Shown here: piece by piece, positions 18,864 to 28,226 of the stretch
Numbering within the stretch: the stretch's first letter is position 1
How the letters are laid out: the number at the start of each line of letters is the position of its first letter
Assembly: GCA_003697105.1 (NCBI GenBank)
Contig: RFFQ01000013.1
Location: 1-64,000 of the forward strand
DNA: 64,000 nt
Direction of reading: 5' to 3'
From: Gemmatimonadota bacterium
GTDB taxonomy: Bacteria; 4572-55; J002
The notes under the pieces: model-generated
Told to the model about the DNA's origin: nothing
Database searches by the model: none
What the model saw: only the letters and a program-made list of their open reading frames with translations
Position numbers and translations under genes: made by a program

Positions 18864-19802
18864 ATGACAGCAGAACAGCCCGTAACCGACGTACCAGAAT
18901 ACCATAAATCCGGATATATCGCAGTGTTAGGACGTCCCAATGTGGGTAAATCCACCCTGATCAATGCCTTACTCGGAGAGAAAGTCTCTATCGTTTCTCC
19001 CAAGCCCCAAACCACGCGAGATCGGATTCAAGGGATTTTATCATTAGAAGAGGCACAAATTATCTTTTTGGATACACCGGGCATCCACCAGCCCAAGAAT
19101 ATGCTCGATGAATACATGGTTAAAGTGGCAAATTATGCCCTACCCGATGCCGATGTGATCCTCTTCCTAGTGGATGTTGCGAACCCGCTGATCGAGGCAG
19201 ATCGTGAGATTGCCCGGCTGATCGAAAAGAAGCGTGAAAACAAACCGGTACTCGTCGGACTCAATAAAATAGACCAACAGACCGACCCAGCTCAAGTGGC
19301 AACTATCCAGACCGAACTCGCTACGCTCTTACCAGACGCAACATTTCTGCCCCTCTCTGCCACAACCGGTGCCCATCAAGACGAACTCCTGGAGTGGATC
19401 ATCGAAAAACTACCGTACGGACCTCGCTATTACCCGGTGGACATTATCAGTGACCAAAATGACCGGAAATTTGTGGCGGAAATTATTCGGGAAGTCTCGT
19501 TGGAACTGCTCCACCATGAAGTACCCCACGGCATGGCCGTGATTATCGATACCTTCAAAACCCGTGAAAACGGAATGCTCTACATTCAGGGAAAAATATA
19601 TGTAGAACGGGAATCGCACAAACCCATCGTATTGGGCAAAAACGGTTCGATGTTGAAACGAATCGGGCAACGCGCCCGCCAACGGCTAGAAGAAATTTAT
19701 GAGCAAAAAATTTATCTGGATTTGCGAGTGAAACCCCGCCACAAATGGCGTAAAAACCCTTCGGACTTGCGTTGGTTTGGTTACGTAACTCGCAAAAAAT
19801 AG
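18864..19802 (+). CDS. era: GTPase Era
   Basis: Ribosome-assembly GTPase of 312 residues acting on the 3' end of 16S rRNA. The G1 motif GRPNVGKS (23-30), the TTRDRI switch, G3 DTPG and G4 NKID are all present. The C-terminal KH domain contains a LGKNGSMLKRIGQRARQ segment. The ATG at 18864 follows AGGTG; a GTG at 18855 is an alternative. The next gene starts 7 nt later but is unrelated in function. Confidence 0.96.
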   Translation: MTAEQPVTDVPEYHKSGYIAVLGRPNVGKSTLINALLGEKVSIVSPKPQTTRDRIQGILSLEEAQIIFLDTPGIHQPKNMLDEYMVKVANYALPDADVILFLVDVANPLIEADREIARLIEKKRENKPVLVGLNKIDQQTDPAQVATIQTELATLLPDATFLPLSATTGAHQDELLEWIIEKLPYGPRYYPVDIISDQNDRKFVAEIIREVSLELLHHEVPHGMAVIIDTFKTRENGMLYIQGKIYVERESHKPIVLGKNGSMLKRIGQRARQRLEEIYEQKIYLDLRVKPRHKWRKNPSDLRWFGYVTRKK

Positions 19803-19809
19803 GTGTCTC

Positions 19810-21099
19810 ATGCGGATGTATTCAATGTGGCTAGTGTTTATTCTAAGCAGTCTCTCACCGGCGGGATACACGCAACCGGTAATGGAGTGGTCGCCGTCTT
19901 TTTTTGATCTTCGGGTACAAACCTTGACCGAATTTGATACGACTTTAGCGATCTACAACCGGGGCACAGAACCCTTGACGGTCGGAACATCCATCACCTA
20001 CCGGGATTCTACAGATTGGCTGTTCCTACAACCGGACACCCTTTACCTTGCCCCAGCGGATTCGGAGGTAATACGGCTTCAGGTGGAAACCACCGCCTTA
20101 CCACCCGGTCTCTATTATGCCATGCTCAATCTTACTACCAATGACCCGCAGAATCCTGACATCCCAATTCCGGTAATCATGCGCTTGATTAATCATCCCG
20201 GTTGCCAACTGATCCTACCCCATAACGGGCTATTGCAAACCCAACTTCCTCAAGAAGCCGACACGACACTGGACTTTTTCGTACTCAATATCGGAGATGC
20301 CGAATGTATCATCCATGCCACACCCGGTGAGGAGTGGTTAGCCATCAGCCCAGCCACCTTTGAAATACAGCAGGATGCCAGCGAACCACTTTCCGTAACG
20401 GTCAATACACGAGGGCTAAGCGATGGCGAGCATTGGGGGCAGATTGAATTCCGGGACCAAGCGGGCAATTTCTACGGACTGGATGTTCAAGTGACGGTAA
20501 CACCGGTCTGTTTGCAACCGGTCGTGCACTTAACGCAGGCACAGGCAACCATTAATATCGATCTTTTCCCACCAGAGAGTGGCTATACACCCGTATTGGT
20601 GCGAGTGTGGCAACGCTACGGAGAAAGTGATTGGGAGTTGCGCTATTCCCTACCCATGCAAGATTCATTGCACGTGGAACTGTCTCTGGTACCGGAAAGC
20701 CCGAACTGGTTTCGATTCCAAACGGTCTGTGAAGGTGGCGTGCTCAGTACCTTTTTGGAGCTTGGACCCTTCATTTACCCCAGCACCGTTGGCGCGGTCA
20801 TGGATGGACTCACCATTCCGGCACAGAGCCAGCTATTACCGGCAGTGCCCAACCCCTTCAATCCGGTTACAACCATCCGGTATGAACTGGCCAAAGCTGC
20901 CGCCGTGCGGATCGATATTTATGACTTTAGTGGAAAACACGTGCGGCAATTGGTCAATGGGCTACAAAATGCCGGAGTTTATCACGTGCAATGGGATGGA
21001 TGCAACCAAATGCAGACTGAACTTCCTTCAGGACTCTACTTCTGCCACTGGCAAGCAGGAGCGATTACCGCCGTAAAACCACTGGTACTACTCCGCTAA
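19810..21099 (+). CDS. Secreted beta-sandwich protein with T9SS sorting domain
   Basis: Exported protein of 429 residues. A signal peptide ends near residue 21. Two or three immunoglobulin-like/BACON-type beta domains follow, with repeated segments such as GTEPLTVGTS and WLAISPATFEI, then a fibronectin-like segment. The final 90 residues are a T9SS type A sorting domain with VPNPFNP and a terminal PLVLLR. It has no evident catalytic motif and is likely a surface or secreted binding protein. It starts 7 nt after era with only a weak AGGTG Shine-Dalgarno, so it may be translated by read-through from era. Confidence 0.75.
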   Translation: MRMYSMWLVFILSSLSPAGYTQPVMEWSPSFFDLRVQTLTEFDTTLAIYNRGTEPLTVGTSITYRDSTDWLFLQPDTLYLAPADSEVIRLQVETTALPPGLYYAMLNLTTNDPQNPDIPIPVIMRLINHPGCQLILPHNGLLQTQLPQEADTTLDFFVLNIGDAECIIHATPGEEWLAISPATFEIQQDASEPLSVTVNTRGLSDGEHWGQIEFRDQAGNFYGLDVQVTVTPVCLQPVVHLTQAQATINIDLFPPESGYTPVLVRVWQRYGESDWELRYSLPMQDSLHVELSLVPESPNWFRFQTVCEGGVLSTFLELGPFIYPSTVGAVMDGLTIPAQSQLLPAVPNPFNPVTTIRYELAKAAAVRIDIYDFSGKHVRQLVNGLQNAGVYHVQWDGCNQMQTELPSGLYFCHWQAGAITAVKPLVLLR

Positions 21100-21112
21100 A
21101 TGGAGGTCAGGC

Positions 21113-23320
21113 ATGAAGTATATCGATCAATTGCGAGAGATGTTGCGCAAAAACATCTCAATGGTGCAGGTGGAGCGCCTGCAACAGCAGTTTATTACGG
21201 AGCTAAAGCTCAACAGTAACCAAATCCAGCAATTACTCGATGGATTGCTCACCATTGCTCGCATGGACCCCGACGCGCGATTGCGGGCAAATGCCCTGCG
21301 CATCATTGAACTCAGTTTTGAACCGGATGTTTTGCAAGCGTACACCCAACAATGGGTGGATTTCGTGCGGCAGGATTCCAGTTGGCGTGTCCGGCAGATT
21401 GCCGGACGTTTAATTGTCGCCCAACGGTTGACTCCGGATCAACAGGATCAATTGATCCAGCATCTGTCGCATGAATCCCATCCAAGCGTACTACTCGTGT
21501 TGGGGTTATTGCTGGGTGATGCCTTTCTGGAGGATTATCAGTATCATGCAATTGCCCGGTGGTACTATGAGCGGATTACCAACAGCAATCTGCCGCCATT
21601 GGATCCACAAGTGGACCATGCATTTAACCTGATTTTACATTGGATTCCCGATGTGGAACGCCACGTGATCGTCGCGGAAGTCACACAGGATACCGTCACC
21701 CAGTGGTCGGCATTGCATGCACTTGCCCAGCAAATCAATAAGATGGCAGATTCGCATCTTCACCGGCTATTGAAACAGGTGGCAAAAGGACAAATTTATG
21801 CCGATGGGTTGGATGAAATCTTTCATCTGTTTAACAAGATCAGCCATAAATGCAATGACGCTCTGATAGATCACCTGATCGAAGTCGTGCCTTACTACCC
21901 CCGATTTACCCAGTTGTTGCAAAAAAATGCCCGACGATTAACCGCGTCGCAAATTGAGAAGCTCATTTATTTGGCGGAAACAGCAACGGAACCATCCATC
22001 CAACAAGGAATTTACCGGGTTTTCACCCACGCCACATCCCAACTGAACCGGGAACACATCTACCGCCTGCTCTTTTTGCTCAGCGACCCGTTGGAAGAGA
22101 GTCGACAGATATTGCTGGAAGCACTGCGGGCACACGCTTCGCAATTGAACCCAGAACAGACTCGCATCATTGCCCGGCAATTACAACATGACACCAATCC
22201 TTCCCACATCTTTGCAATTTTGCAAACCACACCTCACCCGCTACCACTTACCGAACTATGCCCCCTGCTTGTCGATGCCCCCTTTCAGGATACCCGCGAA
22301 CGGCGAGAGCAAGTGGTGATCTTGCTGGAACGATACCTGACGGAAGTCAATGATGCCCTTCAAACCGGATTAATAACGCAAGCAATAACAGCAACCGAAG
22401 AGTGGCGATTTCAGCGAATCATTCTGATTTTGCAAGGGTTACAGTCCCGGTTGCGTCCGGATGATCTGAGCCGAATTCTCAGCATCCTACTGGAGGACCC
22501 CCAAAATCGGGAGGTCTCACGCCGGATGATCGCCGTGTTGCGGGCACTTCGAGGCGATCCCCCTCCAGAAAAAATCGAATTTTTAATGCACACCTTAGAG
22601 CATCGCCCTGTTGCCGCCATTCAGCGGGTCGTACTCGATGTGCTCCAAATTTATGCGCGCGCCCTCCGCCCGGATCATTTAAATCGCTTATTAAACCGGA
22701 TTGAGTTTGAAGGCGATCCCCAACGCCAACGAACGGTGCTCACCATTTTGCACATCCGGTTTAGTGCGCTGGAAGCCGGTCAGTTACATAAGATTATTAA
22801 AGCGTGGCAAGGTGGGTTATTTGTGGGGGCGTTGGTCAAAGATGTCATCCGGTTGTTGCGCCGCTGTTCGACACAATTGGATGAATCCCATGTGCAGGTA
22901 CTGTTCCGCATGTATGTGGAAGCCGTTGATGCCAGTTATCTGCGTGATCTATTCAATTTGTTGCAAATGCATACCGCTAAACTAGCGCCTCACAACTTGG
23001 AATATCTGATTCAAGCGATGAAAGCAAATGATGACCCCCAGCCAGTACGGTTGCTCCAGCGAGCAGTGGAGCAACTTAAGCCAGAACACATTGAGCAGTT
23101 GATCCAGATTGCCGAATCCAACGCCTCGGCGTTTGCTCGCCAAAATGCCGTTGCGTTGCTTGGGCGGCACGGAAATTTGAATGCGATCCAAGCCCTTGCA
23201 AAAATCCGAAGACACGAACGGTTGCGTCACCCGTTTAAAGCCTCTGAATTGGAAGAAGCCGCCTTTGAAGCCCTTTATGCAATCTACCTCCAGCACCCGG
23301 ATGCCTTTGAGGTTGCCTGA
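21113..23320 (+). CDS. HEAT-repeat-like alpha-solenoid protein
   Basis: A 735-residue cytoplasmic protein (no signal peptide) made almost wholly of amphipathic helix pairs. A recurring pattern of L-x-x-x-x-L-x-x-L followed by a DP-containing turn appears about every 38-40 residues (for example EFEGDPQRQRTVL, EDPQNREVSRRM, RDP-type turns). This is the look of a HEAT/ARM-type solenoid used as a protein-binding scaffold. The gene starts 14 nt after the preceding gene with GGAGG in front and ends in a strong terminator. No specific family or partner is recognised. Confidence 0.65.
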   Translation: MKYIDQLREMLRKNISMVQVERLQQQFITELKLNSNQIQQLLDGLLTIARMDPDARLRANALRIIELSFEPDVLQAYTQQWVDFVRQDSSWRVRQIAGRLIVAQRLTPDQQDQLIQHLSHESHPSVLLVLGLLLGDAFLEDYQYHAIARWYYERITNSNLPPLDPQVDHAFNLILHWIPDVERHVIVAEVTQDTVTQWSALHALAQQINKMADSHLHRLLKQVAKGQIYADGLDEIFHLFNKISHKCNDALIDHLIEVVPYYPRFTQLLQKNARRLTASQIEKLIYLAETATEPSIQQGIYRVFTHATSQLNREHIYRLLFLLSDPLEESRQILLEALRAHASQLNPEQTRIIARQLQHDTNPSHIFAILQTTPHPLPLTELCPLLVDAPFQDTRERREQVVILLERYLTEVNDALQTGLITQAITATEEWRFQRIILILQGLQSRLRPDDLSRILSILLEDPQNREVSRRMIAVLRALRGDPPPEKIEFLMHTLEHRPVAAIQRVVLDVLQIYARALRPDHLNRLLNRIEFEGDPQRQRTVLTILHIRFSALEAGQLHKIIKAWQGGLFVGALVKDVIRLLRRCSTQLDESHVQVLFRMYVEAVDASYLRDLFNLLQMHTAKLAPHNLEYLIQAMKANDDPQPVRLLQRAVEQLKPEHIEQLIQIAESNASAFARQNAVALLGRHGNLNAIQALAKIRRHERLRHPFKASELEEAAFEALYAIYLQHPDAFEVA

Positions 23321-23340
23321 ATCTTGAAACCCTTTCAATC

Positions 23341-23375
23341 AAAAAGAGCAGGTCTTAAGTGACCTGCTCTTTTTT
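23341..23375. terminator. Bidirectional terminator between convergent genes
   Basis: A perfect 14-bp stem (23341-23354 with 23361-23374), A-rich at one base and T-rich at the other, between the convergent HEAT-like gene and pckA. It can serve both strands. Confidence 0.85.
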
Positions 23376-23402
23376 ACAGCCGTTCATGTGTGGGAGTGGG
23401 TC

Positions 23403-24986
23403 TCACACTTTTGGTCCGGCGTTAATAATGGCTTCGCTGGAGCCAGCTTTATATGTTTCAAAATTTTCATTGAATAAGTTCGCCAGTCGTTTTGCTGCCG
23501 CATCGTACGCCGCTTTATCTTCCCACGTGTTTTTCGGGTTTAGAATTTCCGCCGGCACATGCGGGCATTCCGTGGGGATATGCAATCCAAACACTGGGTC
23601 TTCTTGCGTGTTCACCTGTGCCAATTCTCCCGAATGAATCGCATCAATGATGGCGCGGGTGTGCTTTAGACTCATCCGGCTGCCGGTACCGTAACCGCCA
23701 CCCGTCCAACCGGTATTGACCAACCACGCATTGGTGTTGTGTTCGCGCATCTTTTGGGCGAGCAGTTCCGCATATTTGCTGGGATGCCAGACTAAAAATG
23801 CCGCGCCAAAGCATGCCGAAAAGGTGGCTTCCGGCTCCGTGATGCCAACTTCTGTACCGGCAACTTTCGCCGTATAACCACTAATAAAGTGATACATGGC
23901 TTGTTCGGGAGTCAACTTGCTAACCGGAGGCAAAACCCCAAAGGCGTCGCAAGTCAGGAAGATAATATTGCGAGGATGTCCTGCCATACACGGAATTTTG
24001 GCATTGGGGACGAATTCAATCGGGTAAGAGGCGCGGGTATTCTGGGTGATCGAAACATCGGCGTAATCAACTTCTCGTGTGTGCGGATCGAACACCACAT
24101 TTTCCAGAATCGAACCGTAGCGAATGGCGCTGTAAATCACCGGCTCTTTTTCGGGACTGAGGTCAATACATTTGGCGTAGCAACCCCCTTCAATATTAAA
24201 AATTCCGTCCGCCGTCCAACAATGTTCATCATCCCCGATCAATTTACGATTGAGGTCGGCTGACAACGTCGTTTTTCCAGTACCGGAGAGACCAAAAAAG
24301 AGGGCGACATCCCCATCATCGCCTTCATTGGCGGAGCAGTGCATGGAGAGCACACCTTGCTTGGGCATAAGATAGTTCATAATGGTGAAAATTCCTTTCT
24401 TCATTTCACCGGCATATTCTGTACCCAAAATGACGAATTCCCCGCGCTCAAAGCTGAGGTCAACACTGGTTTTGGAGGACATATACGTTGTATACCGGTT
24501 TGCTGGAAATTCACCGGAATTGAAGATCACATAATCCGGCTCGCCAAATTCGGCGAGTTGTTCCGGGGTCGGACGGACTAACATATTATACATAAAAAAA
24601 GCGTGGTACGCCCGGGTCGTAATCACCCGCACTTTAATTTGATATTGGGGGTCCCATCCGCCATAACCATCAAACACGTAAACCCGGTCTCGTGTATTTA
24701 AGTAGTCAATTGCCCGTTCGCGATTAATATCAAACGTATGTTCATCAATTTTCATGTTGATACTGCCCCACCAGATGTCATTCGTACTATCGGGATGGTC
24801 AACGATACGTTTATCCTTAGGGCTGCGACCGGTTTTAGCCCCAGACCGAACCGTCAGCGCCCCAGAACTGGTTAGATATGACCCACGTTCGTATTTCAGA
24901 GCATACTCATATAACACTGTAGGAACGGCATTCCGAATGATTTCCGGTCCCTTGATCCCATATTGCTCAAGTGTAAAATCAGTCAT
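23403..24986 (-). CDS. pckA: Phosphoenolpyruvate carboxykinase (ATP)
   Basis: Cytoplasmic enzyme of 527 residues interconverting oxaloacetate plus ATP with phosphoenolpyruvate, CO2 and ADP, for gluconeogenesis or, in some anaerobes, CO2 fixation in the fermentative direction. The P-loop [11 protein letters not shown], the following IGDDEHCWT metal-binding motif, and the substrate-binding [14 protein letters not shown] near the N-terminus are visible. The ATG at 24986 follows AGAGG; a GTG six bases upstream is also in frame. It has its own promoter and is monocistronic. Confidence 0.97.
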   Translation of the reverse strand: MTDFTLEQYGIKGPEIIRNAVPTVLYEYALKYERGSYLTSSGALTVRSGAKTGRSPKDKRIVDHPDSTNDIWWGSINMKIDEHTFDINRERAIDYLNTRDRVYVFDGYGGWDPQYQIKVRVITTRAYHAFFMYNMLVRPTPEQLAEFGEPDYVIFNSGEFPANRYTTYMSSKTSVDLSFERGEFVILGTEYAGEMKKGIFTIMNYLMPKQGVLSMHCSANEGDDGDVALFFGLSGTGKTTLSADLNRKLIGDDEHCWTADGIFNIEGGCYAKCIDLSPEKEPVIYSAIRYGSILENVVFDPHTREVDYADVSITQNTRASYPIEFVPNAKIPCMAGHPRNIIFLTCDAFGVLPPVSKLTPEQAMYHFISGYTAKVAGTEVGITEPEATFSACFGAAFLVWHPSKYAELLAQKMREHNTNAWLVNTGWTGGGYGTGSRMSLKHTRAIIDAIHSGELAQVNTQEDPVFGLHIPTECPHVPAEILNPKNTWEDKAAYDAAAKRLANLFNENFETYKAGSSEAIINAGPKV

Positions 24987-25055
24987 AAACACCTCTCTTA
25001 TGAAATAGATAATAAAAGAATGACAAACGGATTTATTTATGCCTTTAGAGAGAAC

Positions 25056-25084
25056 ATCTTACTAATTGCAATACTAAAAGTCAA
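25056..25084 (-). promoter_or_regulatory. Predicted promoter of pckA
   Basis: On the minus strand TTGACT (25084-25079) and TAAGAT (25061-25056) are separated by 17 nt, giving a leader of about 65 nt before the pckA start. Confidence 0.6.
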
Positions 25085-25118
25085 GCGGATTTTCGCCGGA
25101 TAGAAGGCGGAAAAAGCG

Positions 25119-25147
25119 TTGACATCACCCTAGGGATTTGTTAATGT
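25119..25147 (+). promoter_or_regulatory. Possible promoter of hrcA-grpE
   Basis: TTGACA at 25119-25124 followed, 17 nt later, by a poor -10 (TAATGT, 25142-25147). The -35 is perfect but the -10 is weak. I saw no CIRCE inverted repeat nearby. Confidence 0.35.
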
Positions 25148-25195
25148 TTGCCCCGATTAACTCCCCCTTATGCCCTTATGTTTCAGTGAGTTTAT

Positions 25196-26221
25196 ATGGC
25201 ACTAACCGAGCGCCAACGGGCGGTATTAAGCGCCCTTATCGATCGCTATATTGAGTCTGCAGAACCGGTGAGTTCCCGGATGTTGGCACGAACAACCACA
25301 TTGAATGTGAGTTCTGCCACGGTCCGCAACACAATGAGCGAACTGGAGGATTTGGGTTATTTGGACCAGCCCCATACCTCCGCCGGACGGATTCCCACAG
25401 ACCGGGCATACCGGCTGTATGTGGAAGAGCTGGTCCACCTGAAAGATGTGGCAACAGCGACTCAAGCACAGATTCGGGAAACAATTGATATTGCCACCAG
25501 TGTGGAAGACGTACTGGATCGTGCTTCACAAGTGTTGAGCCTCATTTGTGAGCAACTGGGAATTGCGCTATCCCCCCATTTTGACGATGGTATTTTTAAC
25601 GCACTGGAATTGATCCGCTTAGCCGAGCATCACCTATTGGTCGTATTAACCCTCAAATCCGGCTTAGTACGCACCATCAGTATGGAGCTACGGCTCGACT
25701 TGCCGCCGAGTATCCTGGCGCAAACCTCCCGTCTTCTGAACGAGCGATTGCACGGATTGACCTTACGCGAAATCCGCCACTCGATCAATGACCGGTTGCG
25801 GGATAAAGTCCGTCCAGACTTTCCGCTCCTCGTCCAGATTGTCCAGAATGCCGATCATGTGTTCCAGATGGAGCATGAGGTGCGCATATTTGTAGGCGAC
25901 CCGACCCGCCTCATCAACAAACCGGAATTTATGGACCGGGACCATATCGCCGATCTGTTCTGCCTGATGAATCGACGCCACCAGTTGGCAGGATTACTCA
26001 ATACAACCCCCCCTGAAATGAATGACTGGCACATCTCTATCGGTACAGAGCATCAGACCGAAGCCATGTCTAATTACAGTGTGGTCTCTTCGGCGTATCG
26101 TATCGGGAGTACCTACGGCACCGTAGGTATCATCGGGCCAAAACGGATGCCCTATGCCCGCTTGATCCCGATGGTTCAGTTTACCGCTAGTATTATCGAT
26201 GAAATGCTCGCCACCTATTAA
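25196..26221 (+). CDS. hrcA: Heat-inducible transcription repressor HrcA
   Basis: Repressor of class I heat-shock genes, 341 residues. The N-terminal winged-helix domain (LTERQRAVLSALIDRYIES and SSATVRNTMSELEDLGYL) is the conserved DNA-binding part, with the family segment HTSAGRIPTDRAYRLYVE after it. The C-terminal half is the HrcA sensing domain, with GTYGTVGIIGPKRMPY near the end. It lies directly before grpE, a common order. The CIRCE operator expected for autoregulation was not visible in the 200 nt upstream. Confidence 0.95.
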   Translation: MALTERQRAVLSALIDRYIESAEPVSSRMLARTTTLNVSSATVRNTMSELEDLGYLDQPHTSAGRIPTDRAYRLYVEELVHLKDVATATQAQIRETIDIATSVEDVLDRASQVLSLICEQLGIALSPHFDDGIFNALELIRLAEHHLLVVLTLKSGLVRTISMELRLDLPPSILAQTSRLLNERLHGLTLREIRHSINDRLRDKVRPDFPLLVQIVQNADHVFQMEHEVRIFVGDPTRLINKPEFMDRDHIADLFCLMNRRHQLAGLLNTTPPEMNDWHISIGTEHQTEAMSNYSVVSSAYRIGSTYGTVGIIGPKRMPYARLIPMVQFTASIIDEMLATY

Positions 26222-26272
26222 CACAACCATGAGGGTTTTATGTACGGACGATTGAAAACAAGGAGAACAGAC

Positions 26273-26893
26273 ATGTCACGAAAAGCAATGAAATTGCGTA
26301 AAACAGCAAAACAACGGCGCATCCGCCGTAAAACACGCTACAAACAGCGTAAAGCCCAACAGAGTAGTAAAAGCGCCTTGAGACGATTGCAACAAGCGCA
26401 TCAAGCAGAACTTGAGGAAAAAATGGCTCAAATCCAAGCGCTGCAGAAAAAAGTGGCAGAGCAGCAATACTTGCTCAAACAGGCTCAAGATAAATTTCTG
26501 GAAAAAATGAACGAGTTTGAGAATGCCAACAAGCGCCGGGAACGCGAAAAAGACGAATTTGCAAAAAATGCCAATAAAGATTTGATTCTGGATTTGCTGG
26601 AAGTGATCGATAGCATGGATCGCGCATTTGACAGCGTAGAAGAAACAGAACAAACAAAGCCGATTTTAGATGGCGTCGATAATCTGCACCGCCAATTCAT
26701 GCAAAAGCTGGAAAAATACGGTCTCAAACCGATGGAAGACCAGCCCGGCGACCCCTTTGATCCCGAAAAGCATGACGCCATGATGCAACAGGAAAGTGAA
26801 TACGAACCGGATCATCTGGTGCAAATCTTTCAAAAGGGATATTACCTGAACGATAAAATCATCCGCCATGCCAAAGTAATTGTCTCCAAATAG
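26273..26893 (+). CDS. grpE: Nucleotide exchange factor GrpE
   Basis: Co-chaperone of 206 residues that releases ADP from DnaK. The long central coiled coil and the C-terminal beta domain with GDPFDPEKHDAMM and DHLVQIFQKGYYLNDKIIRHAKVIVSK-type ending are clear. The N-terminus is unusual: about 30 residues are almost entirely Lys, Arg and Gln instead of the acidic, disordered tail common in the family. The ATG at 26273 follows AAGGAG; an upstream start at 26240 is less likely. dnaK and dnaJ do not follow. Confidence 0.93.
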   Translation: MSRKAMKLRKTAKQRRIRRKTRYKQRKAQQSSKSALRRLQQAHQAELEEKMAQIQALQKKVAEQQYLLKQAQDKFLEKMNEFENANKRREREKDEFAKNANKDLILDLLEVIDSMDRAFDSVEETEQTKPILDGVDNLHRQFMQKLEKYGLKPMEDQPGDPFDPEKHDAMMQQESEYEPDHLVQIFQKGYYLNDKIIRHAKVIVSK

Positions 26894-26917
26894 CACACCC
26901 CTTTACGAATTCTGGCA

Positions 26918-26953
26918 CACCCGATCTACACCGGATGTAGATCGGGTGTTTTT
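26918..26953 (+). terminator. Intrinsic terminator after grpE
   Basis: A perfect 13-bp stem (26918-26930 with 26936-26948), 5-nt loop and T5 tail. It ends the hrcA-grpE unit and separates it from dinB. Confidence 0.9.
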
Positions 26954-27038
26954 CTACAGGAACGACTCTTGCATCCTACCACCGGTTGAACCAAACCCAC
27001 ATCAGAGCCATTTCAGTTTACCTCTCCCCAACAACCGA

Positions 27039-28124
27039 ATGACAACGCTCCGCAAAATCATCCACATCGATATGGATGCCTTTTACCCCTCGGTAGAAAT
27101 CTTAGACCATCCGGAACTTACCGGCAAACCGGTTATTGTGGGAGGACGCCCCGAACACCGGGGGGTGGTTGCCTCAGCCAACTACGAGGCACGGAAATTT
27201 GGGGTACATTCAGCCATGCCGGCGGCAACTGCCAAGCGATTGTGCCCCCACGCAATATTTATCCCTCCACGCATGAACCGCTACCGCGAAGTCTCCCAGC
27301 AAATCCGTGCGATTTTTGAACAGTACACCCCCCTCATTGAACCCCTCTCCATTGATGAAGCCTATCTGGATGTGACCCACAATTATCAAGAAATCCCATC
27401 GGCGACCCGGATCGCCCAGCGAATCAAAACCCAAGTGCGGGAAGAAACCGGTCTGACCTGCTCCGCGGGTGTCTCTTTCAACAAATTCTTAGCCAAAGTT
27501 GCCTCCGACGAACGGAAGCCAAACGGACTTTCTGTAATTACCCCAGAAGATGCGCCAGCCTTTTTGGAGACTCTACCGGTACGAAAAATTCCCGGAGTGG
27601 GCAACGTCATGCAAGCCAAACTCAAGGAATTGGGCATTGAAATTGGCTACCAACTGCGGGAAAAATCGGAAGCCTTTTTAGTGCAACATTTCGGCAAAGT
27701 GGGCAGTCACCTCTACCAGATCATCCGGGGGAATGACCACCGTCCAGTAGTCACCCACCGGGAACGCAAGTCCATTAGTGTGGAAAACACCTTTCCGGTG
27801 GATTTGAGCTACGGAGACAAGCTGTTAGCCGAACTACAACAGCTCAGCCAGACCTTGTATCGCCGCATGAACCGGCGGGAACTTTCAGGGCGAACCGTGA
27901 CCCTTAAGGTCAAATTTCATGATTTTCAACAGATTACCCGCGCCACGACCGAAAAACATAATTTTGTCTCGGCGGAGGGCATCTTTCATGCCGCTCGACG
28001 GAAGTTACACTATGTTTGTCAGGTGGAATTTCCGGGTAAAAAAATCCGGTTATTGGGCATCGGAATTTCCAAATTTCATCACGACACCAGTGACCCGCAA
28101 CTGAATTTTTTGCATCTATTGTAA
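27039..28124 (+). CDS. dinB: DNA polymerase IV (Y-family)
   Basis: Error-prone translesion polymerase of 361 residues. Catalytic acidic residues lie in HIDMDAFYPSVE (near residue 11) and SIDEAYLD. The steric region GGRPEHRGVVASANYEARKFGVHSAMP is typical, the thumb contains a helix-hairpin-helix (RKIPGVGNVMQAKL), and a little-finger domain follows. The ATG at 27039 begins the conserved sequence; there is no obvious Shine-Dalgarno. A longer in-frame reading beginning inside the grpE stop region crosses the terminator and is unlikely. The C-terminus appears to lack a typical clamp-binding motif. Confidence 0.93.
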   Translation: MTTLRKIIHIDMDAFYPSVEILDHPELTGKPVIVGGRPEHRGVVASANYEARKFGVHSAMPAATAKRLCPHAIFIPPRMNRYREVSQQIRAIFEQYTPLIEPLSIDEAYLDVTHNYQEIPSATRIAQRIKTQVREETGLTCSAGVSFNKFLAKVASDERKPNGLSVITPEDAPAFLETLPVRKIPGVGNVMQAKLKELGIEIGYQLREKSEAFLVQHFGKVGSHLYQIIRGNDHRPVVTHRERKSISVENTFPVDLSYGDKLLAELQQLSQTLYRRMNRRELSGRTVTLKVKFHDFQQITRATTEKHNFVSAEGIFHAARRKLHYVCQVEFPGKKIRLLGIGISKFHHDTSDPQLNFLHLL

Positions 28125-28226
28125 TCCCCCACGAAATCCTTGATTTTAGACCGGCATATCGGTTATGATAAGCTCACTTCAACCCCCACGGCATTAATTC
28201 TTTCCGCATTCAATCCGGAGGCATTC

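Noticed and set aside
24993-25195. A CIRCE operator upstream of hrcA
   Set aside because: No TTAGCACTC-N9-GAGTGCTAA-like inverted repeat could be found in the interval.
26880-27038. A longer dinB start overlapping the grpE end
   Set aside because: That reading runs through a clear intrinsic terminator and lacks conserved sequence before the ATG at 27039.
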